Assembly (NCBI GenBank): GCA_021807645.1
Contig: JAKBCP010000085.1
Coordinates: forward strand, 1-5,148
Reading direction: 5' to 3'
Source of the DNA: a bacterium
Lineage (GTDB): Bacteria; Vulcanimicrobiota; Vulcanimicrobiia; Vulcanimicrobiales; Vulcanimicrobiaceae
DNA: 5,148 nt
Position numbers and translations under genes: made by a program. Shown here one piece after another: positions 1 to 5,148 of this stretch. The notes beneath the pieces were generated by a model. It did no database searches, had not been told where the DNA came from, and was given only the letters and a program-made list of their open reading frames with translations. Position 1 is the stretch's first letter. Every line of letters begins with the position of its first letter.

Positions 1-604
1 GGGCGATCTTCTGCGCCGTTCCCGCGACGAGGCGCGTCGATCCGGCGAGCGGTTCGGCCCCGGTGGCGAGATAAACGGCGTGATCGGCCTCCGCGAAAAG
101 CGGCGCGGTGCGATCGTTCGCAACGGCGATCGCGAGCGCGCCGCGCGAGCGCGCCGCGCGCAACGCCGCGATGACGTACGGCGCCCGCCCGCTCGCCGAG
201 AGCGCGACGGCGACGTCGCCGCGGTTCACGCAAGCGACGTCGCGCGCTCCGGCCGCTCCGTCATCTTCGGCCCCCTCGACCGCGCCGAGAAAGGCGGCGC
301 TGCCGCCGGCAAGATGCGGGCAAATGCGGCGAGGGTCGAGTCCGAACGTCGGGTGTAACTCCACGGCATCGAGAGCGGCAATGCGACCGCTGCTTCCGGC
401 GCCGATGGTATGCCAGGTCGCGCCGCCGGCGACGGCGTCGGCTGCCGCACGAGCGGCCGCGGCAATCGCCTCGCGCGCCGCCGCAACGGCTTCAATCGCG
501 CGCTCCTGCGCCGCGACGAGCTCGCCGACGCAATCCACGATATCCAAACGCTCCAAAGCGGTTCGTTGTGAGAATGCTTCGGTCGCTGGAAGTTCCTCGC
601 TCAT
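1..604 (-). CDS. murQ: N-acetylmuramic acid 6-phosphate etherase (MurQ), 3' end cut by window edge
   Basis: MurQ is a cytoplasmic SIS-domain lyase that cleaves the D-lactyl ether of MurNAc-6-phosphate, giving GlcNAc-6-phosphate and D-lactate. I translated it by hand from the ATG at 604: 201 residues are visible, against about 300 in the family, and the frame stays open to base 1, so the C-terminal third is missing. Family landmarks in order are TE..S..T..LD near residues 8-21, the sugar-phosphate loop GAGSSGR (68-74), LDAVELHPTFG (78-88), VEGAEDD (109-115), SASGRAPY (136-143) and GSTRLVAGTAQK (188-199). Glu82 and Glu113 fall where, from memory, E. coli MurQ has its catalytic Glu83 and Glu114. 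The usual LKAGTA reads LVAGTA here. The ATG overlaps the upstream kinase's stop (ATGA, 601-604). No strong ribosome binding site precedes it, so coupled translation is likely. The SIS-domain homologue GckR is an unlikely alternative given both glutamates and the operon context. Confidence 0.93.
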   Translation of the reverse strand, partial: MSEELPATEAFSQRTALERLDIVDCVGELVAAQERAIEAVAAAREAIAAAARAAADAVAGGATWHTIGAGSSGRIAALDAVELHPTFGLDPRRICPHLAGGSAAFLGAVEGAEDDGAAGARDVACVNRGDVAVALSASGRAPYVIAALRAARSRGALAIAVANDRTAPLFAEADHAVYLATGAEPLAGSTRLVAGTAQKIA

Positions 605-1497
605 CGGGTTGCGCTCGCACGCTCCGCGACGATCAGCGCGCCTTCGACCGGTTCTCCTGAGAACTTCCGGATCGTTAAGAACGGGGCTTCATTCGAAAGG
701 CGCGTCTCGAAGAGAAAGGTCAGCAACGAATTCTCGCGCACCAAACCGCCGCAGAGCGCGAGCGAGAACGGATGTTGCAACGCATCGAGTCGGCGTAACA
801 GCGCGCGCACGAGATCGGCGAGTTCGAGCGCCGCTCCTTGAACGATCTTTACCGCAGAGCGTTCACCGCTGTCGGCGGCGGCGAGCACCACCGGCGCTAG
901 CGCGGCGATCGGGGCGACGGGCACCGGCGTGCGATAGATCGCTGAAAAAAGCGTTGCGCGGTCGGAACAATCGAGCGCGCGCTCGATGCGCGCGAACCAA
1001 GAATCGCGCGGCGCCCGCTCCTCGTAGGAACGCAGCAAGAGGCGTGCCGCGGCCAAGCCCAGCGCGAAGCCTGCCCCTTCGTCACCAAGCAGATAACCGC
1101 CGCCGCCGAGCGCTACGCGCCGATCTCCGCGCTCGCCATACGCTCCGCTCCCCGTTCCGACCACTAAGACCGCACCATCGCCCGTCGGCGTCGCCGCGCG
1201 GAACGCGATCTCCAGATCGCTCGTGCATGTGATGCGCGCGTGCGGAAAGAACGCGCGCACGCTCGCTTCGAGCGCCGCGGAGACTCCCGGTTTCGATACC
1301 CCGGCCGCGCCGAGCACCACCGTGTCGGGCTCTCCTTCGCTCGCGAGCTCGCGCAACATCGTGCGTAACACATCGCAAACGCCGTCGATAGAAAGAGCCG
1401 ACGGATTCGCCGGGCCACCCTCGGCACGCATCCGCCGCTCGCCGTCACGCAGAATCGCCACGCTCTTACTGCCACCGAGGTCGATCCCAAGAATCAT
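601..1497 (-). CDS. BadF/BadG-family amino-sugar kinase (GlcNAc and/or MurNAc kinase candidate)
   Basis: This 298-residue ASKHA-fold ATPase of the BadF/BadG/BcrA/BcrD family is a length typical of single-domain GlcNAc/MurNAc kinases. The N-terminal phosphate-1 loop is GIDLGGSKS (residues 4-12). GAAGV lies at 63-67 and SD at 93-94, where the family usually has a conserved Asp. The phosphate-2 loop GTGSGAYG is at 114-121, followed by GGGGYLLGDEGAGFALG (131-147), a strong signature of this family. An adenosine-type LCGGLV lies at 248-253 and EPVEGA at 282-287. No signal peptide or membrane segment is seen, so it should be cytoplasmic. Clostridium MurK, which phosphorylates both MurNAc and GlcNAc, belongs to this family and is encoded beside nagZ. 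Placed between anmK and murQ, this protein plausibly makes MurNAc-6-P for MurQ and/or GlcNAc-6-P from NagZ product; which one cannot be read from sequence. Its ATG overlaps the anmK stop by 4 nt and has a good ribosome binding site. Confidence 0.9.
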   Translation of the reverse strand: MILGIDLGGSKSVAILRDGERRMRAEGGPANPSALSIDGVCDVLRTMLRELASEGEPDTVVLGAAGVSKPGVSAALEASVRAFFPHARITCTSDLEIAFRAATPTGDGAVLVVGTGSGAYGERGDRRVALGGGGYLLGDEGAGFALGLAAARLLLRSYEERAPRDSWFARIERALDCSDRATLFSAIYRTPVPVAPIAALAPVVLAAADSGERSAVKIVQGAALELADLVRALLRRLDALQHPFSLALCGGLVRENSLLTFLFETRLSNEAPFLTIRKFSGEPVEGALIVAERASATR

Positions 1498-2648
1498 CGT
1501 GCGTCTTCCTTCGCGATCTTCGCAAGTAATTTCGAAAGGCCATGCGGCGCGACCGCGCCGAGAACGCCCCGCCTCCGAGCCCCGGTTACCGAGGGAAGGT
1601 TCGCGCTGCGCTCGCGCAGCGTTTCAAATCCGAGGACGGCGAAGGCGACCGCCTCTTTCGATTCGGCCGGAACCCCAACCACGTCGCTCGGTTCGACGCG
1701 CGCGTGAGATAGCCGCTCGCGAAGCGCTTGAAGCAGTCGGCTGTTTTTCGCACCGCCGCCAGAACAGAGTATGCGCGCGTCCTCGAAACCGTATCGTTCG
1801 AGCGCCAGCGCGATGCTCTCTACCGTCAGCGCAAGTAATGTCGCCAACCCATCCTCGATCGTGAGCTCTCGTAACGCACTGCGAAAACGATGCACGAAAG
1901 CCTCGCCGAAGCGTTCGCGACCGGTCGATTTCGGCGCAGGCAGAGCGAAGTACGGATCGGCCAGCATCTCCGTCAGCAGGGGCACGTCGACGCTGCCGCG
2001 CGCTGCGGTATCGCCGTTGCGGTCGAAGTGTGCGCTCCCTCCGCTCGCTTCGGCGATCCAGGCATCGAGGAGCATGTTCCCGGGGCCGGTATCGAAGGCA
2101 ACGATACGGTTCTCGTCGAGCCACGCGTGCGGCGGCAGGAGCGTGACGTTGGCGATCCCACCGCAGTTGAGCGCGACCCGCTTTTCGTCGGGGTCGGCGA
2201 CGAGCAACATATCGACGTACGGAACTAGCGGCGCACCCGATCCGCCGAGCGCGCAATCGGCGCTGCGAAAATCGAAGCAGACGCTCGCCGCGATCCGATC
2301 GCGCAACGCGAACGGATCGCCGATCTGCAGGGTCAGCGCCGCGGCACCGTCGTGGAAGATGGTTTGGCCGTGCATCGCGGCAAAATCTACCGACCGACCA
2401 TCGAGAAAGCGCTCTGCTGCGTCGGCATGCGCGCGCCCCAACGCACGATGCAAGCGCGCAACGGCGACGAGGCCGCTGCGCTCTCGGCGAACGACTTCGT
2501 CCAACAGTTCCCGCGTTGCCGCATCGAAGACAAAAGTGCGCGCATCGAGGAGCTCGATCTTCAAGCGTTCGTCGCGCCGCTGCAGATCGACGAGCGCGCA
2601 GTCGAGACCGTCGAGCGAGGTGCCGCTCATCATCCCCAGCGCAATCAC
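1494..2648 (-). CDS. anmK: 1,6-anhydro-N-acetylmuramic acid kinase (AnmK)
   Basis: AnmK uses ATP and water to open the 1,6-anhydro ring of anhydroMurNAc and phosphorylate it to MurNAc-6-P, the MurQ substrate. The protein is 384 residues from the chosen start (E. coli about 369). Landmarks in order are GMMSGTSLDG (5-14, nucleotide loop), MHGQT (92-96), LQIGDP (107-112), DFRSADCALGGSGAPLVP (126-143; the family usually has GGQGAPLVP), NCGGIANV (161-168), FDTGPGN (185-191, with the Asp expected to be the catalytic base), PKSTGRERF (239-247), CSGGGAKN (295-302), ESKEAVAFA (329-337) and LPSVTGA (351-357). A TTG at 2654 would add two residues, but the GTG at 2648 forms a GTGA overlap with the preceding stop (2645-2648), matches the ATGA junctions downstream and places the protein start just before the conserved glycine loop, so I prefer it. 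A short Lys-rich C-terminal tail follows the last conserved block. Cytoplasmic; no signal peptide. Confidence 0.95.
   Translation of the reverse strand: MIALGMMSGTSLDGLDCALVDLQRRDERLKIELLDARTFVFDAATRELLDEVVRRERSGLVAVARLHRALGRAHADAAERFLDGRSVDFAAMHGQTIFHDGAAALTLQIGDPFALRDRIAASVCFDFRSADCALGGSGAPLVPYVDMLLVADPDEKRVALNCGGIANVTLLPPHAWLDENRIVAFDTGPGNMLLDAWIAEASGGSAHFDRNGDTAARGSVDVPLLTEMLADPYFALPAPKSTGRERFGEAFVHRFRSALRELTIEDGLATLLALTVESIALALERYGFEDARILCSGGGAKNSRLLQALRERLSHARVEPSDVVGVPAESKEAVAFAVLGFETLRERSANLPSVTGARRRGVLGAVAPHGLSKLLAKIAKEDAR
1505..1511 (-). promoter_or_regulatory. Shine-Dalgarno sequence of the sugar kinase gene
   Basis: On the minus strand the bases read AAGGAAG, seven bases before the ATG at 1497 and inside the last codons of anmK (Lys-Glu-Asp). 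It is the only clear ribosome binding site among the internal junctions of this operon. It supports the ATG at 1497 and suggests the kinase can initiate independently, whereas anmK, murQ and the serine hydrolase appear to rely mainly on coupling to the gene before them. Confidence 0.6.
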
Positions 2649-3682
2649 CGGCAACGATCCAACGCATCGGTAACGCCGGTGAAAAACGCTCGTCGCAGAT
2701 CGGTGCTATCCTCGCGCCCGAAATAGACGGTGTTCGTTAACAGCACTGCGGTAAGATCGCGCTCCGGATCGACCCAGATGCAGGTTCCGGTAAAGCCGGT
2801 GTGTCCGAACGATGCTCGCGAGAATCCGGGGCCGCATGAATTGTCGTCGCGCGTTTTGAGCGCCCAGCCGAGCCCGCGACGGAGCGTCGGGTCGAACGCT
2901 TGCTCGCGCACCGCTTCGCGTGCGAGCGATTCGGGAAGGATCGAGGGACGTCCGTGGAACGCCGCGAGATACTGCTCGCCGATCCACGCCGCGTCGGCCG
3001 CGCTTCCGAAGAGGCCCGCATGCCCGGCAACGCCTCCGCAGAGGTAGGCTTTTTCGTCATGCACTTGCCCCTGCAAGCGCCCCCGCCAGCTATCGCATTC
3101 CGTCGCCGGAATCGACGACCACTCTTTCCGACGCGGACGATATCGGAGCCCGGGTCGCGCGATCGACGATGCCGATGCCGCTTGCAAGCTCCGCGCCTCA
3201 CGACGTGCGAGCGCGATGCCGAGCGCGATAAAGCCGAGGTCGCTGTAAAGGACGCCGCTGCCGACCGGCGCGTGAAGCTCTGCTTTCAGCGCATACTCCT
3301 CAACCGCACGATCGCGCAACGAACGATAGTGTGCGCCGGATTGCATTCCCGACGTGTGCGCGAGAAGCATTCGCAGCGTTATCGCGCGTTGCGGCAACGA
3401 CTCCCATTCCGGAATGCTCGCTACAAGAGAGCCATCGAGCGTCAATATCCCCCGCGCGACGGCGTCGACGGCAAGCGTTGCGATCGCGAGTTTCGTCAAC
3501 GACGCGAGATCGAAACGCGTATCGAGTGCCACCGGGAGAGCGCGGCGGTCGGCACGCGTCTGCCCGTATGCGCGTTCGAAGAGTACCCGCCCGTGCTGCT
3601 CGACGCGCGCCACGGCAGCGGTGAAGCGGCGGCCGAGCGCCGCCCGCAGCGCCGCGTCACATTCTCGAAAACGATCAACCAC
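2645..3682 (-). CDS. Class-C-beta-lactamase-type serine hydrolase, AmiE/YfeW-like (putative muramyl-peptide amidase)
   Basis: This 345-residue protein belongs to the beta-lactamase/PBP4*-type serine hydrolase family. The acylation motif SLTK is at Ser61-Lys64, the Tyr motif YSD at 146-148 (class C enzymes have YxN; YSDLG is usual in this branch), and HTG at 294-296 replaces KTG. A branch-typical block, VHDEKAYLCGGVAGHAGLFG, lies at 207-226. No signal peptide or hydrophobic anchor is visible, so a cytoplasmic location is inferred. B. subtilis AmiE (YbbE), encoded with nagZ and murQ, is an N-acetylmuramyl-L-alanine amidase of this family, and E. coli yfeW lies beside murQ-murP. Position between nagZ and anmK therefore favours muropeptide amidase activity over antibiotic resistance, but substrate is not provable here. 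The GTG at 3682 is the first possible start, since an in-frame TAG precedes it at 3688-3686; it overlaps nagZ by 8 nt without a clear ribosome binding site. Residues about 160-182 look contracted compared with relatives. Confidence 0.87.
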   Translation of the reverse strand: MVDRFRECDAALRAALGRRFTAAVARVEQHGRVLFERAYGQTRADRRALPVALDTRFDLASLTKLAIATLAVDAVARGILTLDGSLVASIPEWESLPQRAITLRMLLAHTSGMQSGAHYRSLRDRAVEEYALKAELHAPVGSGVLYSDLGFIALGIALARREARSLQAASASSIARPGLRYRPRRKEWSSIPATECDSWRGRLQGQVHDEKAYLCGGVAGHAGLFGSAADAAWIGEQYLAAFHGRPSILPESLAREAVREQAFDPTLRRGLGWALKTRDDNSCGPGFSRASFGHTGFTGTCIWVDPERDLTAVLLTNTVYFGREDSTDLRRAFFTGVTDALDRCR

Positions 3683-5148
3683 GCGCTAGGGTGACCGGTA
3701 ATTTTCCATTCGTCGGTGCACCGGCAAAGACCGCGGCGGCACTCGCGTGGAGGTGCAGGGCGTCGTCGCCGAAGCAGCAGAGCGCGTGTTCGACGAACGG
3801 CGCCGCTTCGATATCGAACGGTTCCATCGTCGAAACGAAGATGCTCTCCGGAAAACGCTCGACGATTCGGCGTATGGCATCGATCGCCGCGGGATCGAGA
3901 TGCGTGCGGTACGAGAGCAGCACGGGACGGCGCCCGGAGTCGGCAAGCGCCGAGAGCGCGCGTTCCACCGTTACCGGATCGCGCGGGTCGATCGCCGGGG
4001 CTTCTTCGACACCGAGCGCGGAGGTACCCAGATCGCCGCCGACGCCGAATCGGACGATGATACTCTCGCCCGCACGCGCACGCGGCGTTCCGCGCACGCG
4101 GGCGACCGCCCGCGCGGCGATCGTCGCGCCGATGTTGGGGAACGGTGCGGGTGCATCGAGCGGAATCGGCGCCGCGAGCGTCGCTCGCAGCATGCGCATA
4201 CGCATTCCGGCCTCGCGCAGGCGCCATTCGCGCATCTCACCGCGCGCGATGCGCGCGGCAATCTCGCGCGCCGCGGGCATCGCTTCGCCGAGTCGTTCGC
4301 AGATCAGCGCACAATCGGCACCGGCCTGGATCGACGTTGCCGCGCGCTCCGGAATCGTGCCGAAGCGGTCGAGCGCACCCATCTCCAAATCGTCGGTAAA
4401 GGCAACGCCGTTAAACGAACAGCTTTCGCGAAGCAACGCCTTGAGCACCGCTTCCGAGAGCGTCGCCGGCCTTTCGCTATCGACTGCTTCGACGACGACG
4501 TGTGCGACCATCGCCGCCCGAGCATGCGGTAAGAGATCGCAAAAGGGCGCCAGATCCCGCAGATGGAGGATCGGCGGCGGCAACGTGATCGTCGGCAGCG
4601 CGACGTGCGAATCGACGGCGGTACTTCCGTGCCCGGGAAAATGTTTGAACGTCGGCACGATGCCTCGGCGCCCCATGCCGCTTGCGAAAGCCCCGGCAAG
4701 GTCGGCGACGCGTTCGGGATTATCCCCGAACGAACGCGTTCCGATAACGGTGCTCGCGCGATCGATCGCGAGATCGAGAACGGGAGCGAAATCGAGGTTC
4801 GCGCCGATTCGGCGGAGATCGTGAGCGATCTGTTCGCCGAGTTGTCGCGCGAGATCCAGATCGTCGGCGGCGCCGACCGCCATCATCGATGGCATGGCGG
4901 CGACACCCTCGCGCAACCGCGCGACGCGCCCCCCCTCTTGATCGATGGCGATAATCGGCGTCGGGTCATCGGGGTGTAGGGCGCGCAACGCATCGGTGAG
5001 CGCACGCGCACGCTCGACCGTGGGCAGATTTCTTGCAAACAGGACGTAACCGCCGAAGCCCCGCAGCGTGAACTCCGCTCGGGTCGCTTCATCGAGCTCC
5101 GAACCCGGGAATCCAACTGCGAGAACACCCTCTGCTAGGTCGACGAAC
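3675..5148 (-). CDS. nagZ: Beta-N-acetylglucosaminidase NagZ (GH3), two-domain form, 5' end cut by window edge
   Basis: NagZ removes non-reducing GlcNAc from GlcNAc-(anhydro)MurNAc muropeptides. The frame is open to the window edge, with 490 residues visible and no ATG, GTG or TTG codon in the first 53; the TTG at 4988 lies inside the catalytic domain and is not a start. From the edge the protein shows AVGFPGS, the barrel-strand motif GGYVLFARN (about 34-42), IDQEGGRV (68-75), NLDFAPVLDLA (117-127), the catalytic loop KHFPGHGSTAVDSH (168-181, with the Asp/His dyad at 179 and 181) and FTDDLEMGAL (250-258), whose first Asp (252) is the expected nucleophile. After the barrel comes a C-terminal GH3 domain of roughly 140 residues ending in TNGKLPVTL (479-487). 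B. subtilis NagZ has two domains; E. coli NagZ (341 residues) has only the barrel. Secretion cannot be judged because the N-terminus is missing. It is the first gene of the visible cluster and overlaps the serine hydrolase gene by 8 nt. Confidence 0.94.
   Translation of the reverse strand, partial: FVDLAEGVLAVGFPGSELDEATRAEFTLRGFGGYVLFARNLPTVERARALTDALRALHPDDPTPIIAIDQEGGRVARLREGVAAMPSMMAVGAADDLDLARQLGEQIAHDLRRIGANLDFAPVLDLAIDRASTVIGTRSFGDNPERVADLAGAFASGMGRRGIVPTFKHFPGHGSTAVDSHVALPTITLPPPILHLRDLAPFCDLLPHARAAMVAHVVVEAVDSERPATLSEAVLKALLRESCSFNGVAFTDDLEMGALDRFGTIPERAATSIQAGADCALICERLGEAMPAAREIAARIARGEMREWRLREAGMRMRMLRATLAAPIPLDAPAPFPNIGATIAARAVARVRGTPRARAGESIIVRFGVGGDLGTSALGVEEAPAIDPRDPVTVERALSALADSGRRPVLLSYRTHLDPAAIDAIRRIVERFPESIFVSTMEPFDIEAAPFVEHALCCFGDDALHLHASAAAVFAGAPTNGKLPVTLARG

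Larger units (their letters stand above)
1..5148 (-). other. Peptidoglycan-recycling operon (nagZ - serine hydrolase - anmK - sugar kinase - murQ)
   Basis: Five co-directional genes overlap at every junction: 3675-3682 (8 nt), 2645-2648 (GTGA), 1494-1497 (ATGA) and 601-604 (ATGA). There is no room for an internal promoter or terminator outside coding sequence, so one polycistronic message is inferred, extending past both window edges. Gene order nearly follows the reaction order: glycoside cleavage, candidate peptide removal, anhydro-sugar phosphorylation, free amino-sugar phosphorylation, then lactyl-ether cleavage. No regulator such as MurR and no transporter such as MurP or AmpG is present inside the window. 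Confidence 0.85.

Noticed and set aside
108..1232. Long plus-strand open frame (374 codons) opposite murQ and the kinase
   Set aside because: Composition is Arg/Ala/Ser-rich low-information sequence typical of the antisense of GC-rich genes, no family motif is visible, and it runs antisense to two clearly recognised genes.
1624..2667. Minus-strand open frame of 347 codons overlapping anmK in another frame
   Set aside because: Arg-rich shadow of anmK; the AnmK frame carries every conserved family motif and this one carries none.
121..3490. GCGATCGC palindromes (two seen, near 125 and 3480), resembling the cyanobacterial HIP1 repeat
   Set aside because: Two copies in 5 kb of GC-rich sequence with many GATCG and CGCG words is far below HIP1 density and fits codon and composition bias.
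2645..3682. Antibiotic-resistance beta-lactamase
   Set aside because: No signal peptide, HTG in place of KTG, a YSD motif and the muropeptide-recycling context all argue for an AmiE/YfeW-like hydrolase instead.
3691..4824. Plus-strand open frame of 377 codons opposite nagZ
   Set aside because: Antisense shadow of the NagZ catalytic domain; the translation is Ser/Arg/Ala-rich and shows no domain motif.

Overview
The window is a dense, GC-rich (roughly 63-65% by eye) bacterial chromosomal segment. All five genes lie on the minus strand, so transcription runs from position 5148 down to 1. In that order they are: nagZ (beta-N-acetylglucosaminidase, 5' end beyond the window), a class-C-beta-lactamase-type serine hydrolase resembling AmiE/YfeW, anmK (1,6-anhydro-N-acetylmuramic acid kinase), a BadF/BadG-family amino-sugar kinase, and murQ (N-acetylmuramic acid 6-phosphate etherase, 3' end beyond the window). 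Every junction is a short overlap (8, 4, 4 and 4 nt), so this looks like one translationally coupled operon with no intergenic space, promoter or terminator inside the window.

Together the genes form a near-complete peptidoglycan (muropeptide) recycling pathway. NagZ splits GlcNAc from (anhydro)MurNAc(-peptide). The serine hydrolase is a candidate for removing the peptide from the muramyl residue. AnmK opens and phosphorylates anhydroMurNAc to MurNAc-6-phosphate. The BadF-type kinase is a candidate for phosphorylating the released GlcNAc and/or MurNAc. MurQ cleaves the lactyl ether of MurNAc-6-phosphate to give GlcNAc-6-phosphate. Having both AnmK and a separate sugar kinase in one operon suggests that products of lytic transglycosylases and of ordinary hydrolases can both be salvaged. 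No transporter, regulator, peptidase, NagA or NagB lies in the window.

The organism cannot be fixed from this sequence. High GC, tight overlaps, a two-domain NagZ and an AnmK-dependent route fit a GC-rich, probably anhydromuropeptide-producing bacterium. A poorly cultured phylum such as Eremiobacterota is a low-confidence guess. I see no RNA genes, mobile elements, CRISPR arrays or notable repeats. Long open frames on the plus strand are shadows caused by high-GC codon usage. The content is metabolically coherent but made of known families. The points worth checking are the gene combination, the specificity of the kinase and of the serine hydrolase, and several start-site corrections.
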